Source: Chitinophaga hostae (lineage in GTDB: Bacteria > Bacteroidota > Bacteroidia > Chitinophagales > Chitinophagaceae). Taken from it: DNA of 64,000 nucleotides. Both the position numbers and the translations under genes were made by a program. The DNA lies in the NCBI RefSeq assembly GCF_018224885.1, contig NZ_JAGTXB010000009.1, positions 124,001 to 188,000 on the forward strand, in the 5' to 3' direction. Below the pieces are notes generated by a model. It saw only the letters and a list, made by a program, of their open reading frames with translations. It ran no database searches and was not told the origin of the DNA. Below are positions 8,530 to 18,623 of the stretch, piece by piece (within the stretch, counting starts at the first letter, position 1; each line of letters begins with the position of its first letter).

Positions 8530-9891
8530 TTAGTTTGTTTTTTGTTTCAGCAGTTGTCCTACCGGGTCTTTTAACTGATCGATATCACCTGCTCCCGCAG
8601 TAATCAGTAAAGGATGGTCTGTTTTCTCCAGATATTCCATTACTGCTTCCTTCGGTAATATTTTTACGGGTACTGTTATTTTACCCGCAATCATTTCACT
8701 GCTTACTCCTGCTATAGGCAGCTCACGCGCCGGGTAGATAGGAAGGAGTATTACATCGTCTGCCAGGGACAGGCTTTCCGCAAAACCATCTGCCAGATCA
8801 CGGGTACGGGTAAACAAATGCGGTTGAAAAATAACCGTGCATTTTTTCCCGGGGAACAATGCTTTCGCACTGCTGATCAAAGCGCGCAATTCTTCCGGAT
8901 GGTGCGCATAATCATCGATATATACCTGATGATCATTCTTTACCACATATTCAAACCTGCGTTTGATGCCTTTGAAATTAGCGATGGCGGCTCTGATCTT
9001 CGCTGCGTCTATTCCCAGCAGGTGTGCTACTGTGATAGCTGCTACTGCGTTTTCCACATTGTGCATTCCGCCAATATGCATTGAAACATTATCGATCATC
9101 CAGTCCTGCTGCATTACATCAAACTCGTATCCACCGTTGATCATACGGATATTGGCAGCGTAAGCGTTGGCTACATCGTTTTGTAAACTGTACAACAACT
9201 TGTTTGTTGCATTGAGCTCGTTGTTCCGATGCAGGCCGAACCTAGCAATCAGTGTGCCATTGGGTTTAATATTGTGTGTGTACTGGATAAAAGCGTCTTC
9301 CATTGCTTCCGGTGTACCGTAGATGTCCAGGTGATCTGCATCCATGGCAGTCAATACGGCGATATCCGGACTTAATTTCAGGAAGGAGCGATCATATTCG
9401 TCTGCCTCAATAACCGCTACCTGTTTATCGCTGCTCCAGAAATTTTTATTATAGTTTACGCTGATGCCTCCAAGGAAAGCATTACAACCATAGCCACTAT
9501 CGGTCAGCAGGTGCGCGATCATGGTAGAAACGGTGGTTTTACCATGTGTTCCTGCAACGGTGATGGCGAACAGGGAACGTGTAATTTCCTGCAGCACATC
9601 GCTGCGTTTTACCACTTCATATCCATTGTTGCGATACCACTGTAACTCTGTATGAGCAGCCGGTATTGCCGGCGTGTATACGACAAGGTTAGCTGTTTTG
9701 TCTGCTGCGTTAATATCGTCTGTATAATGGATCTGCATACCTTCGGCTTCCAGCTGCTTTGTGAGCGGGGTGGAGGTACGGTCATAGCCACTTACCTGCA
9801 CGCCTTTTTCGTTGAAAAAGCGTGCTATAGCGCTCATCCCAATACCACCGATACCGATGAAATAAACCCTTTGTATGTTATTCAAATCCAT
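8530..9891 (-). CDS. murC: UDP-N-acetylmuramate--L-alanine ligase MurC
   Basis: MurC adds L-alanine to UDP-N-acetylmuramic acid, the first amino acid of the peptidoglycan stem, using ATP in the cytoplasm. The Rossmann start YFIGIGGIGMSAIARFF binds the UDP substrate, the ATP loop GTHGKTT is at residues 114-120, and the C-terminal domain carries the DDYAHHPEE motif that marks MurC within the Mur ligases. Length (453) is normal. It lies between murG (18 bp upstream) and ftsQ (19 bp downstream) within the dcw transcription unit. Confidence 0.98.
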   Translation of the reverse strand: MDLNNIQRVYFIGIGGIGMSAIARFFNEKGVQVSGYDRTSTPLTKQLEAEGMQIHYTDDINAADKTANLVVYTPAIPAAHTELQWYRNNGYEVVKRSDVLQEITRSLFAITVAGTHGKTTVSTMIAHLLTDSGYGCNAFLGGISVNYNKNFWSSDKQVAVIEADEYDRSFLKLSPDIAVLTAMDADHLDIYGTPEAMEDAFIQYTHNIKPNGTLIARFGLHRNNELNATNKLLYSLQNDVANAYAANIRMINGGYEFDVMQQDWMIDNVSMHIGGMHNVENAVAAITVAHLLGIDAAKIRAAIANFKGIKRRFEYVVKNDHQVYIDDYAHHPEELRALISSAKALFPGKKCTVIFQPHLFTRTRDLADGFAESLSLADDVILLPIYPARELPIAGVSSEMIAGKITVPVKILPKEAVMEYLEKTDHPLLITAGAGDIDQLKDPVGQLLKQKTN

Positions 9892-9909
9892 ATATCCTTC
9901 TAAAAATCT

Positions 9910-11001
9910 CTAAATAATTTCCAATACCTGGTTGGCGATCACCATATCTGCATTGGGGTTACCCAGTTTGCCGATATTGCTTTCCAGTTGTTCCATCAGT
10001 GCCCTGTTTTGCAGGAGACTGAGTAACACATTACCCAGTTGCGCTTTTACTTCATCATCCTTAATGATCAAACCGGCATGTTTATTTACCAGGTTCATTG
10101 CATTGGAAGTCTGGTGATCTTCTGCAGCAAAAGGATAAGGCACAAATACCACGGGTTTTTTTACCACGCATAATTCAGCAATGGCTAAGGCACCCGCTCT
10201 TGACAACACTACATCCGCCGCTTTATAGGCAAAATCCATCACGTTGATGAAGTCGTACACTTTTATATGCGATTCGTAAGGCGCTGCCGCTGCTTTAGCT
10301 GTTTCATAATACAGCTTACCTGTTTGCCAGATCAGCTGTATGTTTTTATCCGCTATCGTTTTAAGCAGTGGCTGTAATCCTTCGTTAATGGATTTAGCAC
10401 CTAAACTGCCGCCTACCGCGAAGATCGTTTGCCTGTCGGTGCGTAGCCCAAAATGCTGTAAGGCATCTTCTTTTGTTACGGCCGACTGGGAAATGTTACT
10501 TCTTACCGGATTACCTGTAAAAACCAGTTTGTCTGCCGGGAAGAATTTATCCATACCATCGTATGCCACACATATCTTTTTCGCTTTCTTCCCTAATATT
10601 TTATTCGTTTTACCTGCAAAGGAATTCTGTTCCTGTATCAGGGTAGGAATACCATTTTTCTGTGCGCTGTTCAGCATCGGAAAGCTGGCATATCCGCCCA
10701 CACCAACTACGGCATCCGGCTGAAAGCTTTGCAGGATGGCTTTTGCACGACGCAGACTTTTCCATATTTTAAATGGCAGCAGTATATTTTTGAAGATATT
10801 ACTGCGATTGAAACCTGCGATTTCAAGCCCTTCGATAGGGTATCCGGCTTGCGGTACCTTCTCCATTTCCATTTTTCCTGTAGCGCCAACAAAAAGAATG
10901 TCGATGTTGGGCGTTAGTTTTTTCAACGCATTCGCGATCGCTATCGCCGGGAAGATATGTCCCCCGGTACCGCCGCCTGCTATGATCACTTTGCGTTGCA
11001 T
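9910..11001 (-). CDS. murG: MurG N-acetylglucosaminyltransferase
   Basis: MurG transfers GlcNAc from UDP-GlcNAc to lipid I to make lipid II on the inner face of the cytoplasmic membrane. It has the GT-B fold signature: the glycine-rich loop GGGTGGHIFPA at residues 9-19, the GVGGYASFP motif in the N-domain, and the FAVGGSLGAKSIN and AAEDHQTSNA motifs that bind the donor in the C-domain. Length (363) is normal. It follows ftsW by 42 bp and precedes murC by 18 bp. Confidence 0.98.
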   Translation of the reverse strand: MQRKVIIAGGGTGGHIFPAIAIANALKKLTPNIDILFVGATGKMEMEKVPQAGYPIEGLEIAGFNRSNIFKNILLPFKIWKSLRRAKAILQSFQPDAVVGVGGYASFPMLNSAQKNGIPTLIQEQNSFAGKTNKILGKKAKKICVAYDGMDKFFPADKLVFTGNPVRSNISQSAVTKEDALQHFGLRTDRQTIFAVGGSLGAKSINEGLQPLLKTIADKNIQLIWQTGKLYYETAKAAAAPYESHIKVYDFINVMDFAYKAADVVLSRAGALAIAELCVVKKPVVFVPYPFAAEDHQTSNAMNLVNKHAGLIIKDDEVKAQLGNVLLSLLQNRALMEQLESNIGKLGNPNADMVIANQVLEII

Positions 11002-11043
11002 ATTTTTTATACTGATTACGATTGAATACTAAATAAATACGTA

Positions 11044-12240
11044 TTAAGCGACTGCAGCGTTTTCTGCATTTGCCATTACTCTTTCCAAACGCTCTTTTTC
11101 TGCCTGTTTACCTTCCATTTCTTCCACATTTCTTGATACGCTCAGGATAATTCCGATGGCCATACTGGTAAACAACACCGACGATCCTCCCATACTTACC
11201 AGTGGCAATGTTACCCCTGTAACCGGGAACAGGTGCACATTTACGGCCATATTGGTCAATGCCTGGATGACCAGTGTAACACTAAGTCCTACCGCCAGGA
11301 ATGCTCCAAAAGCATACGGACATCTTTTATAAATCCTGATACTTCTCAATAACAAAATCATATAGGCAGCAAGTATCAGAAATGCGCCAAACATGCCATA
11401 TTCTTCGATAATGGTGGCATAGATATAATCGGAATAGGCGTGTGGCAAAAAGTTACGCTGTGTACTGTTGCCGGGACCTTTACCCAAAATGCCGCCACCT
11501 GCAATGGCGATATTGGCCTGTTGTACCTGGTAGGGCATATCGGTATGATCGCCATGAACGAAGTTATCGATACGTTTCTCCCAGGTTTTTGTTCGCATTT
11601 CCATGCCGCTTAATTTCGCAATTGCGAAAAGTAACATGACCAGCACTGCTCCTGCTGCCACCATAGAAGCAAGAAATCGCAATGGTACCCTGCCTATGAA
11701 GCAAAGCAACATGCAGCTGGCGCCCAGTAAAAGGGCTGTACTCATATTGGCCGGCATAATCAGTGCGCAGATAATGCCTACCGGTATGATAATGGGCAGA
11801 AACCCTTTTTTAAAATCGTTGATCAGGTTCTGACGCCTTGATAGCTGCCTGCTTACATACATGAAAATAGCCAGCTTGGCTACGTCCGATGTTTGGAAGG
11901 TGAGGTTGATGATCGGTAAGCTGATCCACCTGCTGGCATCATTCAGATTTCTACCAAAAGCCAGTGTATATACCAGCAATGGTATGGATACGAGAAACCC
12001 TATCTGTGCCACGCGGGAGTAGATCGTATAGTTCACCCGGTGTGCAAAGTAGATGATCACCAGCCCCATTACCAGTACCGTGAGCTGCTTCAGGAGATAA
12101 TACTCCGTATGGCCGCCCCTTTCGCGGTAGGCGAGTGAGCCGGTAGCGCTATATACAGCGAGCAGGCTTACCAGCGATAGAAAGAATACTATCGTCCAGA
12201 TAACCTTATCGCCTTTTGTTCTATAGAGCAATCCGATCAT
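11044..12240 (-). CDS. ftsW: SEDS-family lipid II polymerase FtsW
   Basis: FtsW is the SEDS glycosyltransferase that polymerises lipid II at the septum together with its class B penicillin-binding protein, here encoded 4.3 kb upstream in the same cluster. The protein (398 residues) is almost entirely membrane helices. Family motifs include the invariant KLAIFMY segment after the DASRWI region, and the C-terminal GVTLPLVSMGGSS box. The hydrophilic C-terminus (EEMEGKQAEKERLE...) is cytoplasmic. Position in a dcw cluster next to murG makes FtsW more likely than RodA. The 89-bp spacer to murD contains a heptad-repeat tract. Confidence 0.95.
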   Translation of the reverse strand: MIGLLYRTKGDKVIWTIVFFLSLVSLLAVYSATGSLAYRERGGHTEYYLLKQLTVLVMGLVIIYFAHRVNYTIYSRVAQIGFLVSIPLLVYTLAFGRNLNDASRWISLPIINLTFQTSDVAKLAIFMYVSRQLSRRQNLINDFKKGFLPIIIPVGIICALIMPANMSTALLLGASCMLLCFIGRVPLRFLASMVAAGAVLVMLLFAIAKLSGMEMRTKTWEKRIDNFVHGDHTDMPYQVQQANIAIAGGGILGKGPGNSTQRNFLPHAYSDYIYATIIEEYGMFGAFLILAAYMILLLRSIRIYKRCPYAFGAFLAVGLSVTLVIQALTNMAVNVHLFPVTGVTLPLVSMGGSSVLFTSMAIGIILSVSRNVEEMEGKQAEKERLERVMANAENAAVA

Positions 12241-12243
12241 TTG

Positions 12244-12274
12244 TTTTAGCTTTTAGCAGTTGGCTTTTAGCTTT
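12244..12274. repeat. Heptad-repeat tract between murD and ftsW
   Basis: Four tandem 7-bp units in the order TTTTAGC, TTTTAGC, AGTTGGC, TTTTAGC read on the + strand, starting four bases after the end of ftsW's start codon. The same 7-bp unit recurs in at least five other gaps of this window. Confidence 0.8.
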
Positions 12275-12329
12275 CCTGCTTTTGTTGTTATTGCTGTTAA
12301 CTTTTTGAACCCATTTATGTTGCCACCTT

Positions 12330-13670
12330 TTACAGGGCTTTTACTTCGTCTTTGAATTTTCTGCCTCTGTCTTCGTAATTCTTAAACAGATCGAAGCTGG
12401 CGCAGGCAGGAGATAGTAAAACAATATCTCCTTTAGCAGCCTGTTTAAAGGCTTCCTGTACGGCTTCGTGCATGCTGGTGGTGTTGATCATTACCGGCGT
12501 ATCTTTTGATAACGCGGCAAAGATGGGCGTGTTGTCCACACCCAGACAAATAATTGCTTTCACCTTCTCTTTCACCAGGTCGCGGATGGCATCATAGTCG
12601 TTACCTTTATCCACGCCACCCATGATGAGTACGATGGGTTTGTCAAAGCTTTCCAATGCAAACCAAACGGAATTGACGTTGGTAGCTTTGCTATCGTTGA
12701 TAAAATCCACGCCTCTTACGCTTGTCACGTATTCCATGCGGTGTTCGAGACTTTCAAATGACGTAAGGCTTTCCCGGATTTTCTCATTCCTGATATCCAT
12801 GGTTCTGCCTGCAATTGCTGCTGCCATCGAATTATAAAGATTATGTTTTCCCTTTAGTGACAGGTCATACATAGACATGATAACCGGTTCTCCGTTGACA
12901 TCGATGTGCAACTGGTCGTTGGCAATAAAGCCGCCTTCTTTCAGTGGTTTCATGATGGTAAAAGGTATTGATGCTGAATAAATGGGTTGCTGCGCTAAGT
13001 GTCGCATGATCTCAGGATCGTCCATGCAGTAGATGAAGAAATCTTCAGCTGTTTGATTCATGGCAATTCTAAATTTGGATGCTACATAGTTTTCCATTTT
13101 ATAGTCGTAGCGGTCCAGGTGATCAGGCGTAATGTTCAACAGGATGGCCACATTGGGTTTGAAGTCCTTAATGTCATCCAGCTGGAAGCTGCTGATTTCA
13201 ATCACATAATACTCCGCCGGTGCGGTTGCCACCTGCCTGGCATAGCTGATACCAATATTTCCTACCATGGCCACATTCAGTCCTGCGTTTTTGAAGATGT
13301 GGTAGGTGAGAGCAGTAGTGGTGCTTTTGCCGTTGCTGCCGGTGATGGCAATGATCTTTTTACCTGTCGAGAAACGGTAGGCCAGCTCTATTTCCGAAAT
13401 CACGGGTATGCCTTTTTCGCGTACCTTTTTCATCAGTTCCGATTTTTCGGGGATACCGGGGCTTTTAACGATTTCGTTAGCTTCCAGTATGATATCCCAG
13501 GAATGATGACCTTCTTCAAAAGAGATCTGGTTTACCGCCAGTTCCTGTTTATAATTATCCTTTATGGTTCCTCCGTCGGATACAAATACATCATACCCCT
13601 GCTGTTTTCCCAGCAAGGCTGCACCTATTCCGCTTTCACCGGCTCCTAATATGATGAGTTTATGTTCCAT
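12330..13670 (-). CDS. murD: UDP-N-acetylmuramoyl-L-alanine--D-glutamate ligase MurD
   Basis: MurD adds D-glutamate to UDP-MurNAc-L-Ala. The UDP-binding start LIILGAGESGIGAALLG, the ATP loop GSNGKST at residues 111-117, and the C-terminal motifs MGGVDKGNDY and LLSPACASFDLFKNYEDRG are diagnostic for MurD. Length (446) is normal. It lies 26 bp after mraY. The downstream 89-bp gap holds repeats but no obvious terminator, so read-through into ftsW is expected. Confidence 0.98.
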   Translation of the reverse strand: MEHKLIILGAGESGIGAALLGKQQGYDVFVSDGGTIKDNYKQELAVNQISFEEGHHSWDIILEANEIVKSPGIPEKSELMKKVREKGIPVISEIELAYRFSTGKKIIAITGSNGKSTTTALTYHIFKNAGLNVAMVGNIGISYARQVATAPAEYYVIEISSFQLDDIKDFKPNVAILLNITPDHLDRYDYKMENYVASKFRIAMNQTAEDFFIYCMDDPEIMRHLAQQPIYSASIPFTIMKPLKEGGFIANDQLHIDVNGEPVIMSMYDLSLKGKHNLYNSMAAAIAGRTMDIRNEKIRESLTSFESLEHRMEYVTSVRGVDFINDSKATNVNSVWFALESFDKPIVLIMGGVDKGNDYDAIRDLVKEKVKAIICLGVDNTPIFAALSKDTPVMINTTSMHEAVQEAFKQAAKGDIVLLSPACASFDLFKNYEDRGRKFKDEVKAL

Positions 13671-13696
13671 TCTGTATCTTCTTTGTTAGTTGAATA

Positions 13697-14956
13697 TTAT
13701 CTCATTTTCAGTGTTGCAATAGCTACTACCACACACATGATGGTAATGATCCAGAAGCGTACTGATATTTTACTTTCGTGATAACCTATTTTCTGGTAGT
13801 GGTGATGCAGGGGCGACATTTTCAGAATGCGTCTGCCTTCGCCATATTTTTTCTTGGTGTATTTGAAGTAGGATACCTGTAACATAACGGACAGCAATTC
13901 TACCAGGAATACGCCACAGAAAATGGGTATCAGTAATTCTTTACGTACTATAATTGCCAGGGAGGCGATGATGCCGCCCAGCGCCAGGCTTCCGGTGTCG
14001 CCCATAAATACCTGTGCAGGATAGGCATTGTACCAGAGGAAGCCGATACAGGCGCCCACGAAGGCAGCAATAAATATGGACAGCTCACCGAGGTTGGGGA
14101 TGTACATGATGTTCAGGTACTCCGCAAACTGGATATTGCCGGATACATAGGCAAAGATCCCCAGACCAACACCTATGATCCCCGAAACCCCTGTTGCCAG
14201 ACCATCCAGTCCATCTGTCAGGTTCGCGCCATTAGACACGGCAGTAATAATGAAGATGACAATCAGGATATAAAGAACGAACGTATATTTTTCTGCACCC
14301 GGAATCCAGGAGATCAGTTTTGAATAATTGAACTCATGATTCTTTACAAAAGGAATGGTGGTGATCGGTGTTTTAACATCCACAAACCGGTGACCATCGC
14401 GGGTTACGCGCTCAGGATGATTGGTGATCTGCCTTTCATATGGTGCTAGTTTTTTTGCCCCCATTACTTCCCGGGATACTACTACATCGGTATTGAAGTA
14501 GAGTGTGCAGCCAACAATCAGGCCCAGACCAACCTGTCCCATGATCTTGAATTTCCCTGCCAATCCTTCTTTATTCTTTTTAAATACTTTGATGTAATCA
14601 TCGAGGAAGCCGATCAGTCCTAACCATACAGTAGATAATAATATCAGCCAGATATATACATTGGCTACCTGTGCAAAAAGTAAAGTAGGGATAACGATGG
14701 CCGATAGAATGATCAGTCCGCCCATTGTAGGGGTTCCTTTTTTGGTATTTTCTCCGGAAAGTCCCAATTCACGGATCGTTTCACCGATTTGTTTACGTTG
14801 CAGAAACCTGATAATCCTCTTACCGAACAGCAATGAAATAACCAGCGATAGCAATAAAGCCATCGTTACACGGAAAGTGATATATTGAAACATACCACCG
14901 CCGATGACGCTGATCTTAAATTCTGTTTTCAGGTAATTTAAAAAATAATATAACAT
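13697..14956 (-). CDS. mraY: Phospho-N-acetylmuramoyl-pentapeptide transferase MraY
   Basis: MraY is the integral membrane enzyme that moves phospho-MurNAc-pentapeptide from UDP to undecaprenyl phosphate, making lipid I. The family motifs are present in order: KKGTPTMGG near residue 72, FLDDYIK, NLTDGLDGLATG, FMGDTGSLALGG and the histidine-rich PLHHHYQ loop. At 419 residues it is longer than the 360 of E. coli; the extra sequence is a loop of about 45 residues rich in charged residues between helices (around AKKLAPYERQITNHPERV), as is common in Bacteroidota. It is flanked by murE (84 bp) and murD (26 bp). Confidence 0.97.
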   Translation of the reverse strand: MLYYFLNYLKTEFKISVIGGGMFQYITFRVTMALLLSLVISLLFGKRIIRFLQRKQIGETIRELGLSGENTKKGTPTMGGLIILSAIVIPTLLFAQVANVYIWLILLSTVWLGLIGFLDDYIKVFKKNKEGLAGKFKIMGQVGLGLIVGCTLYFNTDVVVSREVMGAKKLAPYERQITNHPERVTRDGHRFVDVKTPITTIPFVKNHEFNYSKLISWIPGAEKYTFVLYILIVIFIITAVSNGANLTDGLDGLATGVSGIIGVGLGIFAYVSGNIQFAEYLNIMYIPNLGELSIFIAAFVGACIGFLWYNAYPAQVFMGDTGSLALGGIIASLAIIVRKELLIPIFCGVFLVELLSVMLQVSYFKYTKKKYGEGRRILKMSPLHHHYQKIGYHESKISVRFWIITIMCVVVAIATLKMR

Positions 14957-15040
14957 ATGTTTTAGTCGTAACCGGCCTCCGTTGTCGGAGACAGGCTTTT
15001 AAGTCATTGGATTATTAAGTATTTCTGTTCAGTTTTAATT

Positions 15041-16507
15041 TTATTTTTCCATCATCTTCATCAGTTCCTGCAGCACTTCTTTATCATCGAAGTGATGTTT
15101 CACTCCTTTGATCTCCTGGTATTTTTCATGTCCTTTGCCGGCTACGAGGATGATATCTTCGCGGTTTGCCAGGGAGAGCGCCGTTTTGATGGCCTCTTTC
15201 CTGTCGGTGATGGAAATGACTTTCTTTTTCAGGTGCACGGGGATGCCTGCCTCCATTTCACGGATAATTTCCGCCGGGTCTTCCGAGCGGGGGTTATCAG
15301 AGGTAAGGATCACGCGATCACTGTTTTCAACAGCTACATCTCCCATAACAGGGCGTTTGGTGGTATCCCTGTCACCGCCGCAGCCTACTACGGTAATCAC
15401 GTGTTCGTTGCCTTTACGCAGATTTTTGATGGTGGCCAGTACATTTTTTAATGCATCGGGCGTATGTGCATAATCTACGATGGCAATGATCTGTTCCTTT
15501 TCCGATACGATATAGTCAAACCTGCCTTCAGCGCCCTGTATGTCGCTGAGGGCCTGCAATACTTTCGCTTTATCGATACCCAGCAATACCGCTGCGCCAT
15601 AAACGGCCAGCAGGTTATAGGCGTTGAATTCGCCGATCAAACGGAAATGCACTTCTGTATCGCCTACCATCATCACCAGGCCTGTGAGGTTGTTCTCCAG
15701 GATTTTTCCTTTGAAATCGGCCAGGGTACGCAGGCTGTAGGTAGCCTTTTTTGCCTTGGTATTTTGCAACATCACTGTTCCTCTTTTATCATCGAGATTG
15801 GTGATGGCAAAAGCGTTTGCCGGCAGGTTATCAAAGAACGATTTTTTCACCCGGATGTATTCATCAAATGTTTTGTGATAGTCCAGGTGGTCGTGGGTAA
15901 TATTACTGAAGATGCCTCCCGCGAATTTTAACCCGGCAATACGTTGCTGGTGGATGGCGTGGGAGCTTACTTCCATAAACACGTACAAACAGCCGTCGTC
16001 CACCATTTTTGCGAGTAACGCATTAAGGTTGATGGGATCCGGTGTAGTATGTGTGGCTGGTATAACGGTATCGCCTATCTGATTTTGTACGGTAGACAGC
16101 AGTCCGCAGTGATATCCCAGTTTGGTAAACAACCGGAACAACAGGGTAGCGATCGTGGTTTTTCCGTTGGTACCGGTAACACCTACCAGTTGTATTTTAT
16201 GAGAGGGGTTATCATAGAAGTTCCCTGCCATGATACCGCTGCTGTTGGTGCTGTTACTTACCTGTACATAGGTTACGTGTTCGGACTGCTGTTCCGGTAA
16301 TGTTTCACAGATCACGGCAACGGCTCCCTGTCCGATGGCTTTTTCAATGTATCCGTGTCCATCCACATGTACTCCTTTCACCGCAATGAAAGCATCTCCG
16401 GGTCCGATGGACCTGGAGTCGATAGCCAGGGCGTTGATGGTAATATCTGTATTACCGTGCACCGCCTGGATGCTTACATTATACAATATGTCGCGCAGCG
16501 TCTTCAT
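15041..16507 (-). CDS. murE: UDP-MurNAc-tripeptide synthetase MurE (meso-DAP type)
   Basis: MurE adds the third residue of the stem peptide. The ATP loop GTNGKTT is at residues 112-118. The specificity motif DNPR at residues 404-407 predicts meso-diaminopimelate as the substrate, as expected for a Gram-negative wall; lysine-type enzymes carry a different motif. Length (488) is normal. Its ATG directly abuts the TAG stop of the upstream penicillin-binding protein, a junction that suggests coupled translation. An 84-bp gap with a weak CTCCG/CGGAG hairpin separates it from mraY. Confidence 0.98.
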   Translation of the reverse strand: MKTLRDILYNVSIQAVHGNTDITINALAIDSRSIGPGDAFIAVKGVHVDGHGYIEKAIGQGAVAVICETLPEQQSEHVTYVQVSNSTNSSGIMAGNFYDNPSHKIQLVGVTGTNGKTTIATLLFRLFTKLGYHCGLLSTVQNQIGDTVIPATHTTPDPINLNALLAKMVDDGCLYVFMEVSSHAIHQQRIAGLKFAGGIFSNITHDHLDYHKTFDEYIRVKKSFFDNLPANAFAITNLDDKRGTVMLQNTKAKKATYSLRTLADFKGKILENNLTGLVMMVGDTEVHFRLIGEFNAYNLLAVYGAAVLLGIDKAKVLQALSDIQGAEGRFDYIVSEKEQIIAIVDYAHTPDALKNVLATIKNLRKGNEHVITVVGCGGDRDTTKRPVMGDVAVENSDRVILTSDNPRSEDPAEIIREMEAGIPVHLKKKVISITDRKEAIKTALSLANREDIILVAGKGHEKYQEIKGVKHHFDDKEVLQELMKMMEK

Positions 16508-18613
16508 CTAGCTCAGTTCTATTACGATTGTTTGTTCGTTTCCTATTTTAGTTCCGCCGGGGAGTGATTGTGTTTTCACTTTACCGGCGCCTTTTACCAC
16601 TACACGGAGTCCTGCATTTTCGAGCAGGTACAGCGCGTCTTTCAGTCCCATCCCGGTTACATCCGGTACTGCCCCTTTGGCTTGTGCAACAGGCTGGAAA
16701 GTAATTTTCCGGTCTGTTACCTTTGCGCTCACCCAGCTGTTATTGGCGGGTGTGCTGCTGGTAGGCAGCTGCAGGGTACCCAGGATTTTTTTCCATTCGC
16801 TGCCTCTGCCATTTTTCAATGCCAGCAGGGTATCCAGTTGCATGGTTGCCTGCATGGGCTTTTGTCTTTCTACAGCGATGGCGTACAGTTTATCTGCCAC
16901 TTCCCTAAACACGGGACCCGCAACGTTTGCACCATAAAAGCGCAAAGCATGCGGTTTATTTTTTATCACTACCACGCAGGTGTACTGCGGGTCCTTTGCC
17001 GGGAAATATCCGGCGAAGGAGGATTGGTAGATTTTGTCTGCGTATCCCCGGTTCCCATTTGCCACCAGTGCGGTGCCTGTTTTACCTGCGAAGTTGTAGT
17101 AGGGGGTACGCAATTTTTTTGCGGTACCATCTATGGGTACACCTTCGAGCATGGCCTGTACCTGTTTCAGCGTGCCTTGTGAGCAGATGCTGTCTAACAG
17201 TACGGTGGGTTCAAACTGTTTAGCTACCTGGCCATATTCCTGTATGGAATTGACGAGGTAGGGTTTCATCATTTTGCCGTTGTTGGCCACTGCATTGTAC
17301 AGCATGCAGGTTTGCAACGGGCTGATAAGCACTTCATATCCGAATGCCATCCATGGCAGGGATGTGTTGCTCCATGTTTTGGAAGCAGTGGTTTTAATTA
17401 CTGGTCTTCCTTCGCCTATGAGATCTATACCGGTACTTTGATCGAGCCTTAATCTTTTGAGATGGGCGACAAAGTTATTCGGTTGCCGGTTATAGAATTG
17501 GTAGGCCAGTTTTGCCATTCCCACATTGGAACTGAGTTCGAATGCGTGTTTGATGGTTACATTCTGCGGGCCGGGATGCGGTTCGGAGTCGAATACCGTT
17601 CTGCGTCCTACCTGCCAGTGGCCTCCATCCATGTTTACCATGGTATTCATGGTGGCGAATTTATCTTCCAGCACAGCGATAACAGTGGCCAGTTTAAAAG
17701 TGGATCCTGGTTCTGCTACCTGCAGTGCGTAGTTCATATCTTCCCAGTAACTGCCATCCGGTTGTCGGCCGAGATTGGCGATTGCTTTTATTTTTCCCGT
17801 TTTTACTTCCATGAGGATACAGGTGCCGTGTTCGGCTTCATTACCTGTCATCATGTTCCAGAGGGCCGTTTCCACGATATCCTGCATGTTTACATCGATA
17901 GTGGTAACCACATCGCGTCCGTTTTCGGGTTCAATATCATAACCGTCCACGGGTACATAGGTACCGCCTGCAATGCGGCGCATCAGTCTTTTACCGGTTA
18001 CGCCTTTCAGGTAATCATTGTAGGTTCTTTCGATGCCTACGCTCTGGGAGTTTTCGCGAGCCAGTCCGATGGTTCTGTTGGCGAGCAGTTTAAAGGGGTT
18101 GATGCGCTTACTTTTAGATTCAGCGATCATGCCGCCTTTGTTTTTGCCGAGGCGAAACATCGGGAAGCCGCGTAGTTCCTGGTATTGATTAAAGGGCACA
18201 TCTCTTTTTAGTAAAAAGTAGCGGTCCTTTGATTTGTATCCTTCCTGCAGCAGTTGTTTATAGGCAATTTTGCTGCGGTCGCCGAAAACTTCTGACAATC
18301 TGTAGGACAGGGAGTCCAGGTTTTCCTTGAACACTTTTCCGCCTTTGTCGCGGATACCATCGGCGGCAAAATCTATCCGTATGTCGAAATAAGGGATGGA
18401 GGTGGACAGCATTCTGCCTTCTTCTGAGTAGATGGTGCCTCTTTCTGCATCCAGTGCAACGTATCCGGTATGGAGACTATCGGCCATGCTGCGCCAGTAG
18501 TTTCCCTGAACATTCTGGATATAGAATACTTTCACCAGGATGGCGACGCCAAACAGTGCCATGCCGATCAGGCACAGATACACTCTCCACAATATATCCT
18601 TCTTTACATCCAT
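16508..18613 (-). CDS. ftsI: Septal class B penicillin-binding protein (FtsI) with PASTA domain
   Basis: This is the septal transpeptidase that cross-links peptidoglycan together with FtsW. One N-terminal membrane helix (about residues 12-32) anchors a periplasmic PBP-dimer domain and a transpeptidase domain with all three active-site motifs: S304-TFK-K307 (SxxK), S361-S-N363 (SxN) and K511-T-G513. The last 55 residues (PDVTGMGLKDALYLLENAG... onward) form one PASTA domain, which is typical of SpoVD/PBP2x-type proteins and not of E. coli FtsI. Length is 701. The stop codon directly adjoins murE. Upstream, a 332-bp repeat-rich gap separates it from ftsL, so it may have its own promoter. Confidence 0.96.
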   Translation of the reverse strand: MDVKKDILWRVYLCLIGMALFGVAILVKVFYIQNVQGNYWRSMADSLHTGYVALDAERGTIYSEEGRMLSTSIPYFDIRIDFAADGIRDKGGKVFKENLDSLSYRLSEVFGDRSKIAYKQLLQEGYKSKDRYFLLKRDVPFNQYQELRGFPMFRLGKNKGGMIAESKSKRINPFKLLANRTIGLARENSQSVGIERTYNDYLKGVTGKRLMRRIAGGTYVPVDGYDIEPENGRDVVTTIDVNMQDIVETALWNMMTGNEAEHGTCILMEVKTGKIKAIANLGRQPDGSYWEDMNYALQVAEPGSTFKLATVIAVLEDKFATMNTMVNMDGGHWQVGRRTVFDSEPHPGPQNVTIKHAFELSSNVGMAKLAYQFYNRQPNNFVAHLKRLRLDQSTGIDLIGEGRPVIKTTASKTWSNTSLPWMAFGYEVLISPLQTCMLYNAVANNGKMMKPYLVNSIQEYGQVAKQFEPTVLLDSICSQGTLKQVQAMLEGVPIDGTAKKLRTPYYNFAGKTGTALVANGNRGYADKIYQSSFAGYFPAKDPQYTCVVVIKNKPHALRFYGANVAGPVFREVADKLYAIAVERQKPMQATMQLDTLLALKNGRGSEWKKILGTLQLPTSSTPANNSWVSAKVTDRKITFQPVAQAKGAVPDVTGMGLKDALYLLENAGLRVVVKGAGKVKTQSLPGGTKIGNEQTIVIELS

Positions 18614-18623
18614 ACGTTGTTAT

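Noticed and set aside
12999..13649. 216-codon open frame on + opposite murD
   Set aside because: Antisense to a complete, well-matched murD; no recognisable motif.
17462..18175. 237-codon open frame on + opposite ftsI
   Set aside because: Antisense to the PBP domains, which have all catalytic motifs.
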